In this document: piece by piece, positions 41,916 to 54,400 of the stretch
Numbering within the stretch: the first letter of the stretch is position 1
Layout of the letters: each line of letters begins with the position of its first letter
Assembly: GCF_015706575.1 (NCBI RefSeq)
Contig: NW_024037063.1
Location: 18,476,927 to 18,540,926 of the forward strand
Length of the DNA: 64,000 nt
Source of the DNA: Patiria miniata
Lineage: Eukaryota > Echinodermata > Asteroidea > Valvatida > Asterinidae
Direction: 5' to 3'
Notes under the pieces: model-generated
Seen by the model: only the letters and a program-made list of their open reading frames with translations
What the model was told of the DNA's origin: nothing
Databases searched by the model: none
Translations under genes and position numbers: made by a program

Positions 41916-44234
41916 GGGCAATTCCATGCTGGTGGAGACACAAGATCACAAAATTACTTCACGGTTTGTTCAAGTTTCATTTGACAAAGTGACACAATAT
42001 AGCTTGGCGCTTCTAAGACTAAAATAGTTTCTTTCGCAACGCGCACTATTTTGAGTTACACGGTACGCCATCACATCAAAGTCTGCGGTGACATCCTGAT
42101 GACTTATGGTAAGGAATTTTGAGTTAATCTTTTGCTATTTATTCAGCAAAATTTCTCTCAATTTTGTTGTTAATGTTTGAGGGCGTCTTTGTTAAAATGG
42201 ATATTATTTTTAGTCATCAATTTTAGTCAGATTTTGCTTCTAAATTGAGATACAAACTTCATGAATTATCAATCACCCAAAGTGATTGTTTTTTGGTAAA
42301 TACCTACATTTTCCGACCAGTGAAGTATTCTGGTAAATTTTGGTTCTGGGAAGTGTATTAAAAAACTGGTTTTTATTTAACATTTTTGTTTTAATGCTTA
42401 GGCCAGCCATGAAATATTGTAGTGTCGGCCACATGTATTGTCATGCTGTTACAATATCCTAGTGTAACGTAGTGTCAGTCGTCTTATTGCACAGTCCGTA
42501 GTTGAGGAAAATGCAAGTACACATGTTATTTAAGTCCATTCACATACAAGTAGTAAACTCTTTTAACCGAAATATGAGTGCCCGGCCACTGTCTGAGCAG
42601 CTTCTATGGTTTTCACCATATTTGGACATCTGTAAAACCCTTTGATAAAATTAAAGAATATATTTGTGTAGCTTTTGGGCACAAGTATTCTGTCATCGTC
42701 CATTCTGATGGAGAGGGGTGGGGGATGTCTTCCCTGTGAGAACTGAATTATTTTTTTGGCACCAAATAGTTTGATACTCATAATTCATTATCACTAAACC
42801 TTGGCTGATTTTATTCATTTGTTTTATTGTGGGTTCACTGGATAACTTTGGTATTGCTAACAAAATGCAATTAAATTTGTGTGAGTATAAACATGTACAA
42901 AATACAAATAATTGTGTGGAATATTTTATATTTTTCAGGGAAGATCTACACCCAAGTTGCAAGTTAATTACAGCAGCACAGAGAAGGGCACAGCAGAAAC
43001 AAAACTTGGAAGAAAAGGATTGTCTGAAGACCACAAGAGGAAGAAATGAAAGAGGAATAGATGGAAAAAGAACAGAAAATGAGGAGTTTCATAAGTGTAC
43101 ATGAATAAAACTGTGAGAAAAAATAGTTAAAATTGAGCATGGAATTTTTTTAGCATGTTGAGACCTCAAATTATTAGCAAAGAAAATATGTATATGACAT
43201 GTATTAAATATGCAATTCTATTCACACAGTTATTGTTAATGGAGTCAACATTTAATATTGTAAGGTCATTTTTGAGAAATTTCTTGCCTCATTTGCTTTA
43301 TGTCCATTTAATTTTGAGGTTCCGACGGTATATAGGTTTTTATTACATGTGTTTTTTTTTTATTTAACTAGGTTTTGATCCTGAAAAATTATTTTCTTGT
43401 TGCATATACATGTAGTTGGTTAGAAATAAAGAAAATAAAACCTGTACCTCAGCAGAAATGTTTCGATGCGTAATATCAGTCACAGTAATGTCCGTCACAG
43501 AGTCTCATTTTCAAAATTACATTTTACATCTGACTTGTAAACACTGCATCTACTGGCTATGATCAATAAATGGAATATTATATGTTGAACCTTTAACTTG
43601 AAGATAAATTTCAAATTTGTTCTGTCATTTGTTTCCTGTGTGGCTTTTATTTAATGTCAGTCACGATAAAGTGTCCCGATGAGGACGACAGAAAAGATCA
43701 ACGCGTTTGTAAATTGCAAGATATGTTTAGGCCCAACCACTGCTCAAGCAAACCTAACGTACACTGGATTCACTAGTGTTTTTTTTTGGGGGGGAACAGA
43801 ATTAGCTGCTTATGCAGGTTGCAAAAAGATGCTTTCGGCAAAAAAAAATATATATATACATGTACTACAAATTTGTGAGAGATTCAAGTCACAAAAATTT
43901 ACTACACACTTTGAAAAGTTCAGTCTTAATAGCTTCCAATTGCTATCCGTCACGTCGGAATATCATAAAATTAAGAATGAGAAGTTGATATAATTAATGA
44001 AATGCAAGAATTTTTGAGCGAAAAAGACGACAATTTATACGGAATTACTTCTTTTATGCAATACGGAATACTATACGGTGTCACTAAAGAATTGCGCATG
44101 AACTGAGTAACATAAAATTGATGGGATAGAGTCTTTTATAAAATTGATAATAAATTGGTAGGAATACAAGATATTGGTGCTAACTAATTTCAAACCCACC
44201 GAAACCCTCCAATGTCCGTCACCGTGGAATTGCC
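41916..44234. mobile_element. Candidate 2.3-kb element with gggcaattcca ends
   Basis: gggcaattccatgctggtg (41916) and its inverted relative ending tggaattgccc (44234) bracket the region. Inside are several cagtcac / gtccgtcac motifs and, at 42939-43103, an open block after tttttcag ending just before AATAAA (43104-43109). No transposase is recognised. The TIRs are imperfect, so this is tentative. Confidence 0.3.
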
Positions 44235-45640
44235 CATATACTTGATAAAACTGTAGATTTTCTGGTTGCCCAATTAGTAACTGGGCCTTATTGTATTACT
44301 GATTATTTATGTATTTATTATTTATGTAAATTTAAAAGTGCGCCTATGCAAAGTACTGTACTAAGCTATACAACTTGTGAAAAAAAAATCTGTCATTGTT
44401 ATGTTATAGTGAAATGAAACAATAAGCATTAAAACATAGTGAACAATTGAGATTTTTGTTTGTATATTAATAAATATTTATGTTTAAGTTGGGGACTCCT
44501 ATTTTGGTTAAACAGCGCCCTCTATTGCCCATGAATTGCTTACAATTGTTTAATTAACGAATTAATGTACGATTCCCAAATAACAAGTAGTTTAAACATG
44601 ATACATAGGAGCGCTTTGTTACAAGGTGTAAGATATGGTTAACAAAAATGAAATGAAACTATGAAACCAATTTTAGGCAATGTAAAAGATGTTATCAAAT
44701 AAGAAAGTTGAACATTAGTATTAAACTTAGTCACAATAGGTCATTGAAATTTTGTCTTTTTGTAAAGTTACATTTGTGAAACTAGATTCCTATTGGGAAA
44801 AAGGTATGGAAGGAGATTAATTCAATTTAAAACAAGATATAAATATCTGCTTTTATGAAATGTCTTTAAATGTATCGGAAAGAATTAGAGAATGATGAGT
44901 TTTCATGAAATAATTTTAGAGCTCTATAATTAATAATTGCATAGAATCAAGCCAGATAGACACAACTAAAATATTGGACTGTAGAGGGCAGTATTCATAT
45001 ACGTGTATCCTATTTGCAATCAGTGTTAACTTATTTAAATTTAGTTGTACTGCAAATTATTTGTGACATAAGGTGTCGCTCTATATTGGAATTGGTGTTT
45101 TTCTTTGTGAAGTGGATACAACTTTTAGAATTTGAATTTTAAAAAATGTATAAGATGCTGAAGGCAATACTAACTGACAGAGCGTCCTTTTGGCAAAAGC
45201 TAGATCGCTATATAACTTTTTAAAAAAAATCCCATTTTCACATTCAAGCAAAAGTTTGCCATTTTATAGTAAATAAATACGGCCGACACCCCCCCCTAAA
45301 AAAAATGGTGCAAAGTTTGAACAAAGAATTTCCCACTAAAATGTTAAGCATTAATTGATTCTTTTAAAGGGAAGTAAATTAATATTGACAATTATTACAC
45401 TACAAATTGTAAAATAGTAAGAAATTTAATATATTTATCAAATTTATACTGGAAATAATGTACATATACAACCTGCAGTAGAAAAGATATTGAATAAATT
45501 TGAGAACCAGAAATTTGGACCTGTGGTGGTTTACTGCTGAATATTCAGTTTTTCTGCTTTTTATTATTCAATTATTCAAATGAGGGCAAGGGTTTTTTTT
45601 TTTCTTTTTTTTTAAATATTGCGCAATCTAACCTTTAAAT
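44235..45640 (+). other. AT-rich intergenic DNA, nothing recognised
   Basis: No gene, RNA or clear repeat apart from poly-C and poly-T runs. Confidence 0.4.
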
Positions 45641-45674
45641 ATTAGTTCCGAGAACAAATTTTCGAAGAGGCCAG

Positions 45675-45735
45675 TGGCCTGGCGGTCTAGCTCGCTGACC
45701 GCCAGGCCGGCATCCCCGGATCAAATCCCAGCCGG
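45675..45735 (+). mobile_element. tRNA-like SINE head
   Basis: ggcggtctagctcgctgacc is followed by a B-box-like ggatcaaatcc (45718-45728). GC-rich, with an internal inverted pair (ggcctggcggtc / gaccgccaggcc). More likely a SINE than a tRNA gene. Confidence 0.4.
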
Positions 45736-45794
45736 GGACCCGGGAGGAGAATTTTTCCTCACAGCAGAGATAAATTTTAAAAATAAATAAAATA

Positions 45795-45866
45795 GTAGCA
45801 TGGAGCAGGGTTGAACCGCGTACCTTCTGCATGCCAGCTCTCTTTTTTCCCGCTCTGCCATGGCAC
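45795..45866 (-). mobile_element. tRNA-derived sequence
   Basis: On the - strand an A box (TGGCAGAGCGG, 45850-45860) is followed by a B-box-like GGTTCAACCCT (45807-45817) with 32 nt between. The expected acceptor stem is not convincing, so a tRNA pseudogene or SINE is preferred. Confidence 0.4.
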
Positions 45867-45909
45867 TTTCTTGAAAAACTCTCCGGTTTTCGTAATTAAA
45901 ACCCTTAGG

Positions 45910-46100
45910 TTGTTTGGACTTAGAAAATTTTTCAGCTCTGGCCAGAATTTCAGATCAAGGGGTACCCCTTAAGATTTTTCCAGATCTGAGGGTCTGAGGC
46001 TGGGTTTGGACTTAGAAAATTTTTCAGCTCTGGCCAGAATTTCAGAATCAAGGGGTACCCCTTAAGATTTTTCCAGATCTGAGGGTCTGAGGCTGGGTTT
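45910..46100 (+). repeat. 92-bp direct repeat, two copies
   Basis: ggacttagaaaatttttcag, followed by aaggggtaccccttaag and gatctgagggtctgaggctg, occurs twice in tandem. A looser roughly 120-bp repeat (gttgagagggaactggacta) follows at 46140-46340. Confidence 0.85.
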
Positions 46101-46603
46101 TTAAAAGTTGGGAGCTGAGGGGGTTTCGAGCTGGAGGGTAGGTTTTCGGACTCTGGGCTGGCCGGTGGATGGTTGAGAGGGAACTGGACTATAAGTTGAA
46201 GGGCTTCCAAATTCACAGGTCTGCAAATTGATAGGACTAGGATTTTATGCGTCTTAAGCTTGTTGGACTTAGAGTTGGGCTGGCTAGTTGTTGGTTGAGA
46301 GGGAACTGGACTATTAGTTGACGGGCTTCCAAATTGATAGTTTGCCATTTGATAGAACTTAGAGTTATGGGTCTTGGGCTTGTTGGACTTAAAGTTATTT
46401 GGGCTAGACTTTTATATTAGTTGGACTAAAGGTTTGGACTGGATAACTGAAGCTTCCTGTTTGAAGTCCTGTTAGTATTATTTGTGAAGTCCAGATCTGT
46501 CTTCGCAGCCAATCAGTCAGACTGGTAGTTGGCCTTTGCCTTTTTGGAGATTGATGCAATTGTTGAAGCTTGATGAAGAGCATATAAGACTGCTGGAATG
46601 CTG

Positions 46604-48055
46604 GTTGCCAGTGCTGTGTGAGATGGATATCTACTTCTTAGTGTGAGGGTCTTGATGCAACCTGGTTGAAGGTCCTTCCTCAATTGACCGTGTGGTTTGC
46701 TGTCGGAGTAGGTTTTCATGCTTCAATGATTTTGTATGGCTTATGGCCCTCTCTTGTCAAGGTGTTTAGAGGTCACATGATAGTCTGGTGCCGGTGAAAA
46801 TTTAATGTTTTTTAGGAGTATCTGGTTATACACTTAATTTTTTTGTGGTAGTTGTGAATGTTTGCAACTCCTACATTTTTCTCAATTTCGGCAACTTCAT
46901 TGGTGCGCTTCAAGGAGTAATTTTAAACAGCATAGAAAATGGAGAAATATTACGAATCATGGCTCTTTTGGATGTTGCAACAGTAATGCAATTTTAACAA
47001 ATTTGCAAGAGCTTCGATTATAAAAAAGTGCATTTTTACACATACAGTTTTATAATTTGAACACATTTAATCATTGTGAAATTAAAAATAAATTGATCGT
47101 TAAAAAACTCTTCTTGCCATTTTGCGAACAATCAGCGAGACAACATTTCAGTTAAACACAACAGATATTTCCTGAGTCGACATTTGGGAAAATGTGTTCT
47201 TGTTGCATTATTGGTTGATGTTATTTTGGTAGTACTTTTTGTGCTGAACACATTCTAATGGTTTTGGTTGTAATAACTGCATTGTTAGAAAATTTCTTTT
47301 GAAATTTCAGAGGCTTTTAAAGATTTTACATTCCAGTTGCCAGTGCTATGTGAGATGGATGTAGACTTCTTAGCGTGAGGGTCTTGATGCAACCTGGTTG
47401 AAGGGCCTTCCTCAATTGACCGTGTGGTTTGCTGTCGGAGTAGGTTTTCATGCTTCAACGATTTTGTATGGCTTATGGCCCTCTCTTGTCAAGGTGTTCA
47501 GAGGTCACATGATAGTCTGGTGCCGGTGAAAATTTAATATTTTTTGAGGAGTATCTGGTTAAACACTTAATTTTTTTGTGGTAGTTGTGAATGTTTGCAA
47601 CTCCTACATTTTTCTCAATTTCGGAAACTCCATTGGTGCGCTTCAAGGAGTAATTTTAAACAGCATAGAAAGTGGAGAAATATTACGAATCATGGCTCTT
47701 TCGAACGTTGCAACAGTAATGCAATGTTAACGAATTTGCAACAGCTTCAATTATAAAATAGTGCATTTTTACACGTATAGTTTTATAATTTGAACACGTT
47801 TAATAATTTTCATATTAAATTGATCGTTAAAAAAACTCTTCTTGACATTTTACGACCAATCAGCTAGACAACATTTCAATTACACACAACAGATATTTCC
47901 CGAGTTGACATTTGAAAAAGTGTGTTCTTCTTGCATTATTGGTTGATGTTATTTTGGTTGTATTTTTTTGCGCTGAATACACTCTATTTGTTTTGGTTAT
48001 AATAACTGTATTGTTGGACAATTCCTTTTGAAATTTCAAAGATTTTACGTTCAAG
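46604..48055 (+). repeat. 732-bp tandem segmental duplication
   Basis: gttgccagtgct... at 46604 recurs at 47336. Landmarks such as gcaacctggttgaag, gctgtcggagtaggttttca and cctacatttttctcaatttcgg keep the same spacing. A third, much diverged copy may follow to about 48260. No coding content seen. Confidence 0.88.
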
Positions 48056-48259
48056 GAACTTACAAAATTCCAATTTAATTTCCACGTTCCGCGAGCGAGT
48101 GTATTTCCAGTCTGACAGTACTTTTCCCGCTCTGGTTGCTTTGGTTAAATTTCATAGGCTTTTTAAAGATGTTACTACCAATCAACTGATGAAGTTTCAA
48201 TTTAAAAGATATTCCTTGAGTAATCGTCCCAACAATAAGAGTGCTTTCTTTCGATGAAC

Positions 48260-48930
48260 ATTGTTGTTTTTGCGATGATTTAACGAGCTCTCTATTGTTT
48301 CGGCAATTTCTCTTCCAATTTAGGCTTATTTTTTAAGATAGGACCAATCAACAAACACAATTTCTACTGAATTTCATTTAAATACATTTTTTGCATTCAA
48401 CACACTCCACTCTGTTTTATTAACCTCATTGCTAGAAAAACTACAGGTTGAAAATCAAATCATTGCATTCCCTGTAACTGTACATGTGAAGTTAAGATAC
48501 CAATAAGGCCACAGAGCTATATTAAATTATCAGAGAACATATATTCATAATCACATACAGTGTGAGGCTTGCTGGGCACACACAGTCATGTTTTACATAA
48601 CTCCCGAGGACAAGCCATTGTCTTTTCCTTTGTCCCTGTAATATAACGCTCTCCTGCAAACTTAGCACATAAATGCATGATTGATGACTCTTTTCAACTT
48701 GAACAAAAGATGAATGCTCAAGGACAACATGCGCTCTCAAAATTTAGTACAGCTCTATGGAATTGAAATTTAACTCTTATCTACTGATACGACCGAAACA
48801 TAAACAAAACATCCTCAACTGACAGTTACTGCAGCTTGGTTAAAATCACCTTCAAATTTGTAATACGACTATACATGGCGAGTCTAAAAGAAAGTGACCT
48901 GGATTAATTATTTTTTCCCTGAAAAAGCAA
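48260..48930 (+). other. Intergenic DNA, nothing recognised
   Basis: AT-rich, unique, no coding signal. Confidence 0.4.
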
Positions 48931-49034
48931 TGAAATTTGACACAAGTACCATGCAATGAAGAATACATTAATGAGCAAGTTCTTCCTCTCACAAAAAAAA
49001 TAACGGCGTTGCTGTTGAAACCCCTTAGCCAGAG

Positions 49035-49235
49035 TCAAGTTATCATCTGGAAACCATTTACTTTCACCACTGTGACCTTGACCTTTGACCTTTTGACCCC
49101 AAACCGATCCCAACTTGACTGTACCCAAGGGCAACCCCCTACCAAAGTTAGACACCAAAATCTCATCTAGTTATCATCTGGAAACCATTCACCTTTAACT
49201 CACCATGGTGACCTTGACCTTTCACCTTTTGACCC
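49035..49235 (+). repeat. Direct repeat rich in TGACC(T) half-sites, two copies
   Basis: tatcatctggaaaccatt is followed by gtgaccttgacctttgacct and ttttgacccc at 49039-49101 and again at 49168-49238. Each copy has about four TGACCT-like half-sites in direct orientation. Confidence 0.8.
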
Positions 49236-49239
49236 CAAA

Positions 49240-51240
49240 ACATCAACGCATATTGGTGTCATGAGCAGGCCTAGTGGTGGTTAATAACTTATGATTCGAG
49301 TATGTAAACTGCATTAAGTTTTCACAGTAAAATGTACTTTATTCCTATGTTATTTTTATTAAATAAAGCGAGCTACATATATCATTCAATATTTTATTTT
49401 AACTTGGTAACTTACTTTTTGACTCACCCTGTATATAGCCTGTCCATTTTTTCACATACAAAATAAAGGTAAAAAAAAAACCAGCAAACTTTTTCTCAAA
49501 ATAAATTATTTCTAAACACAGCATTTTCCTGAGCACAACAAGAATGAAGCTAACAACTAAACAGTTTCCAATCATGTTCAATTTCACAAAATTGATACAA
49601 TTTTTTTTCCAAGATTAAATTGACCTATCTCCATTTGCAAGTTAGCCATGCCCCTTATACAACCTATGGAATTTTTGCACACTAAGTTTTGTACGTCTCA
49701 GATTTTGCGTGTTCTGCGTCCATTTGTATATCATGTAATTGGACAAAATTTGACAAATTGCATTGACGCGATTCTACTGCGATAGGTCAATTATTTCGTT
49801 TTGTTTTTGCATGGTCACCATTTTTTGGCAGGTTATGCTGTGTTCCAATCGTATCGTGTTTATTGTGCTCACCGTGAATTACTCCTAGTTCACGAGTGGG
49901 TTGCATTCTAATGCTAATCACCAACACACATGCGCACAGGTCTTCACGTACATTGCGCAGGCTATTTTTTCAAAGTCATGAATAGACTGTTTCCCAGCCC
50001 CCCCCCCCTAAAAATGTGGGTCTGAAGGACAATGGGGTCAGGGAACCAGACTACGTCATGAACTTGAGGTGAAAATTTCGCCTCCAGTTCACCACTGGTG
50101 AATTCAAGTTACCAGGCGATAAGAACGCTATAATACGACTGAACTCGTGAACACGATAAACACGACGCGATTGGAATGCAGCATTAGGCAACAAACCAGA
50201 TAGCATTATAGCGCCCTCTATGGGTGCTGCACATCTTAGAAAACTTAATTAACTTAACTATCTGTGGAGTATGCTGCAGTTGTGACAAACAGCGCCCTCT
50301 GTGGATACGGATGGAAAGGTGTCCTCATGTCACATGACTGACTGGCGCCATGCTTCCCACACCTGGGAAAATAGACGACAAAACTGTAATTTATTAACGG
50401 TATCAAATTTATCAGGAACAGGTTAAAATGACATTTTGTTGGTGACTGAGGGTAAAGTGCTGATCCCAACTACACGCAATGATGTTGTGCACATTTTATT
50501 TTAGAACATGTAGTTCATGTTAACAAACATTATTAGGAACCCCTCTATACAAATTTTTAAAAATGACATTCATGGGAATATGTAACTCTGTTGTTTCTGA
50601 ATCAATACATCTGTTTCTCCGAAAATCTTTTTAGTTTTCTGAGAAATCACTTAGGCCTTTAACATTTTATCAACTTCAAAAATTGGGCATTCACTGCATC
50701 AGGAATACTTAGATTAATGAAATATTTTCCAGTGAATATTCCAGGAAATTATCTTCATAAACAATTAATGACAGATTTTAAGACTGTCTCCAAATTGCTA
50801 CTGCTAGCAATAATGCGCCTATTGGTATATGAAAGCGGCCGATGGACATGTAACTGACGACCATGCGTTCTGGTAAAATGAGACAGAACTGGGCAGAGGT
50901 CGAAATGAGGATTTGCGGGTATTAGGAAAGACACTAAAATCTTCCTTTATACAAAACTGTTTGTTGCACTTCAATCGGACATTCCATTGACAAGTTATGG
51001 CTGTTTAAAGTTTGCATTTATCGACATGTCCAAAAAGGTAAAATACTGAGAAAAAGGCCTGTAAAGTTTCGAGTGTTGTATTCGTGAGAAAGAAAGACAG
51101 ATTTTTTTTACCCCTTAGAAACTCTTTTATTCCATGATATTTTTACTATTACTTTAAAATATGTGTAGTAGACATTTCAAAGAATATCAATAAATCTAAA
51201 AATCAAATAAAAAAAATCATCTCCACTCATTTTTTTAAAA
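49240..51240 (+). other. Intergenic DNA with short repeat scraps
   Basis: A solo end of the TA-flanked element family (tgactcaccctgtatatag) lies at 49421-49440 and a poly-C run at 50000. No gene seen before the poly(A)-like signal of the - strand gene (51241-51246). Confidence 0.4.
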
Positions 51241-51322
51241 TTTATTTTGTCTGCACTAGTGCCTGTGCCAAGTTCCCTCTCATTTTACCAGATGCCTCCC
51301 ATATATAGCCAGAAAATATTGA

Positions 51323-51508
51323 CTACGACTTCAGCCTTGAGACAGGACGCACCTTTGGATTGGTGACTTGAAGTTGCATGGTGGCTACAGGGTGCCAGAC
51401 CGTTCCTGCCATTCCATGAGCTGTCACCCCTCCCCCATCTCCCATGGCCATGTTATGATGCATGCCAGACATTGGCTCATGTTTCTCACCAAACCGGCTG
51501 ACAGGTGT
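51323..51508 (-). CDS. Unrecognised protein, last exon
   Basis: 61 codons and TAG. Reads TPVSRFGEKHEPMSGMHHNM, and the later WHPVATMQLQVTNPKVRPVS. Acceptor ttcctacag. Confidence 0.7.
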   Translation of the reverse strand, partial: TPVSRFGEKHEPMSGMHHNMAMGDGGGVTAHGMAGTVWHPVATMQLQVTNPKVRPVSRLKS

Positions 51509-52816
51509 CTGTAGGAAATAACCAGGGCAATAAAGTTAGAGCTCGCAAGCATGATGACATTTCAGTATTGTCTTGAGATTCACAAGGTACATCTTGATGA
51601 GGTTTTGATTTCCCTATTTGATTTTCTCAATGATCGCTGTTCAGTTTTTGCTGGTCCCAGAGGGCCAGCCTACAGTCCTCTTTGTACCTCACGGATCGAT
51701 TCACTGTCACTTGTGAGCTGGGCAGTGCTGTTGTATAGGATTACCTGTAACACCAATGAATGGGCTAAATCAATTGCATAGGACTATGTGTACTCTGGAA
51801 CAAACTTTAATTGCTTTGTGTTCTTAGCTGTTTTCAGTCCAGAATTCATGCTGATTGAGTGTAGTGGGGGTGGTGGAGGGGTGAGATGCTTACTTGTTCA
51901 TTTGGAAGCCATCCTCTCTTGACAGTGTCTTGATGGGGGAAGTTAGGCATCCTGTTAGCTGCTGTGCCTGGTATGTCCTCTAAGTTGCTACTTGGGATCC
52001 AGTCACCGCTGCTCCCTTTGGGAAATATTCAGAAGAAACCAAAAAAAAAAAAATTTAATGTCCAAAGGTAAGTATTCTCTTGAATGGATGACAACTAATA
52101 TATTTCTGTTCGCCTGTCCTGTATGTCCATTGGGTACAAAAATCACAGAACCAAATTACGTTCATGACCTCAACTTGGATGTTATCGTATTTTTCTGAGT
52201 TGGTTTTATATCATTTTTAAGCTCTGGCAGGAGTTTCTTCATGTCCCTCAGTGGTCGGTCGGTTGGTCAGATGGTCTGTCTGTCTGTCCCTGAAAATTGA
52301 CCAAATATATGGTGTTCCATGTGTGCCATCAGCGTCACATTTTTCGGCATCGCATTTTCCAGCTCTGGCAGGGATCATTTTGATCGATTTTATGCAAGAC
52401 TTTCATGAAAGACTTCTTGCAACACGGCCAGAGCTTATTGTGCACTCGGACTTGTTCAATCAACAAGGGCTTTTAGGTAAGTTCTTTGAAAATTTTTACA
52501 TGCTGAGCAAAAAATGGGAATATTTTACACTTCTTAAATCTTGATGCTCCAGATGTGGTCAGTTTTAATGAATCTACGAAAGTTATGATAAATTAGAACT
52601 GAGCTTACCTTGTGTATAAGCCCAGATGCTACTCCCTGGTGAACCAACAGGGTAACCCAGACTACTGACAGGTACAACAAAGCTGACAGGTGTCTTGCTT
52701 TGCCCTTGACTACGCTCAATCCTGATGGGATTTTGTAAGCGGGATCTCGACCAATGGCTGCTGGAGGCGGAGCTTGAGGCTAGTGAGTTGCCATGGTGAC
52801 CATGGCAACGGTTTGG
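51323..52816 (-). CDS. Unrecognised protein, three C-terminal coding exons
   Basis: Exons on the - strand are 52816-52609 (208 nt), 52015-51894 (122 nt) and 51508-51323 (186 nt, ending in TAG). Acceptors (caccaacag, tttcccaaag, tttcctacag) and donors (ggtaagc, gtaagc) are good and the phases 1 and 0 agree. Together they give 171 residues. The first exon is Ser-rich (NSLASSSASSSHWSRSRLQN), the second reads SGDWIPSSNLEDIPG and RGWLPNEQ, and the third is Gly/Met/His-rich (MHHNMAMGDGGGVTAHGMAG) with a basic end (VRPVSRLKS). An AATAAA on this strand lies at 51246-51241, about 77 bases after the stop. Upstream exons were not found. No domain is recognised; the low-complexity composition suggests the disordered tail of a regulatory or scaffold protein. 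It could also be an alternative 3' end of the zinc-finger gene upstream. Confidence 0.7.
51894..52015 (-). CDS. Unrecognised protein, middle exon
   Basis: Two bases complete a Gly codon, then 40 codons including DWIPSSNLEDIPGTAANRMP and KRGWLPNEQ, ending caa/gtaagc in phase 0. Confidence 0.7.
52609..52816 (-). CDS. Unrecognised protein, first visible exon
   Basis: Starts in phase 0 after caccaacag with PNRCHGHHGNS and ends YTQ plus one base at ag/gtaagc. The frame is open for 69 codons and strongly Ser/Pro/Gly biased. Confidence 0.65.
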
Positions 52817-53740
52817 CTGTTGGTGACAACGGACCAGAAATGGATATAAAATTACAATTTTGGTTACTTAAAGTGAATATAGAAAGTACCTTTTTAGCAG
52901 ACATGGTGAGGGGAAATGTGCAACTTTTGGGAAACGTGAATTTTTGTGAAAACTTATTAAAAGTTGAATGAAACTTTTTTTTTATAGCTTAATCGTCCTT
53001 TTTATACAACTCAGCAGAAAGTCCTTAATGCCTGGTGAACTGGATTAAAAATCAACACTTTTAGGAGTTTTGGTAGCGCAAAAAAAAAAAAAATTTATGC
53101 TATTTTGCGATAATCGATAATTGCAGCAATATACCTAGGCCCATAAATGTGGCCAATTTACCAAACAAAGTAAATAAGGGCCACACTGAGAACATGTACC
53201 CAAAATTGTACAACTGTATCAAGTTTTGGTTTTCGTATTTAGACTTTGTTTGTAGTTTATTTACTATTTAGAAGCACACTCACCCTCTTTAAAGCAATGA
53301 AAAAGAAATCCCTCCTTGCTCAGACGTCTATTTTTCGTGTAATTTCCAGGTTCATTTGCACACGTATGCATATCTAAAATTCCAATACAAAATTACACAA
53401 AAAGAAGTACGCTACAGCACCAGGCTATCCCCTTTGCTTGGTGGACAGGAGCAGGGATCGGACACCATCAAGGCAGCAAACTACCAAACAAACCAGCCTG
53501 ACGCAGGAGAGCTGGCACGACACGTCACAATATCATTACTTTAATAAGTTCCTTGTCAATTTTCAAGAGGCCACACACAAAACCCTATCAGCAGCCAGTT
53601 AAGGCAGGTGCGTGTTAACATCTTCAGTGCATGTTGAATATATGAATATTCGATCCAGTCCAAGTTGGCATAATCGAATACTCAATTCTTTTCGAAAATG
53701 AACAGCTCTAGAATCCATACCCGATCCTGCAACAAATATC
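52817..53740 (-). other. Upstream of the 51-53 kb gene, nothing recognised
   Basis: A further exon of the - strand gene should lie in or beyond this stretch, but none with a convincing frame and splice sites was found. A cluster of short - strand frames near 53440-53540 was judged noise. Confidence 0.35.
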
Positions 53741-53745
53741 TGATT

Positions 53746-54088
53746 CAATTCGGGCGATTCACAATGCAGTGCGCCACCAAGATTTTGCCATGGAGAGTCC
53801 ATTTTTCAAGTTTACGGTCGACAAAACAGACAACTTGAGCTAATTTTGTTATAGATTGGGGCATAGCGTTCTGCCGCCTTACAAAAAAACACCATATTGA
53901 TTAAAAGAATAAAAGGGCAAACATATATTCGAATCATACGCTTACAAAACTACTGACCGAAAAAAAACTAACAATTTCAAATGTCCCGTGCTGCGAATTT
54001 GTCGACCATCTCCCACATTGCACAGGGAAAAATTAACTCTCCGTGGCAAACTCTTGGTGGCGCACTGAATTGTGAATTGCCTGAATTG
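53746..54088. mobile_element. MITE with about 45-bp TIRs, copy 2
   Basis: Inverted relative to the copy at 7011-7376. It shares the cagtgcgccaccaag TIR and inner strings such as gacaacttgagctaatttt and the gtcgacaaaac end. Confidence 0.8.
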
Positions 54089-54319
54089 GGCCTAATGTGG
54101 ATTTAGAAATTAACCATGATTTATTATTAATTATTTCTGATAATGAAACCAAGGATTCCTCAAAAGTGCCCCAGGCACTGTAGCTCGCAAGCCTGAAGAA
54201 ACCTGTAGAGAGAAGACAATGAGAAGGAGTTACAAATTTAGAGGTAGAAGGAAACCCAGAAGAATAATCTGGAGGAAAAAAAAACGGAATCAGGAAGGGA
54301 CTGAAAACCCAATCCACAT

Positions 54320-54400
54320 ATTGGCCCAGGCAGGAATCGAACCCGGGCCACGACATGGAAGCGAGGAAAGTACCGCTACGCAAACCTGACTCCCCTGAAC
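54320..54400 (-). mobile_element. tRNA-derived SINE head
   Basis: On the - strand an A-box-like TTGCGTAGCGG (54373-54383) precedes a perfect B box GGTTCGATTCC (54333-54343). Confidence 0.5.

Noticed and set aside
45795..45866. A functional tRNA gene
   Set aside because: A and B boxes are present, but no convincing acceptor stem pairing was seen.
51551..51781. 76-aa plus-strand frame as a gene
   Set aside because: It lies in an intron of the minus-strand gene and has no motif, splice context or composition bias to support it.
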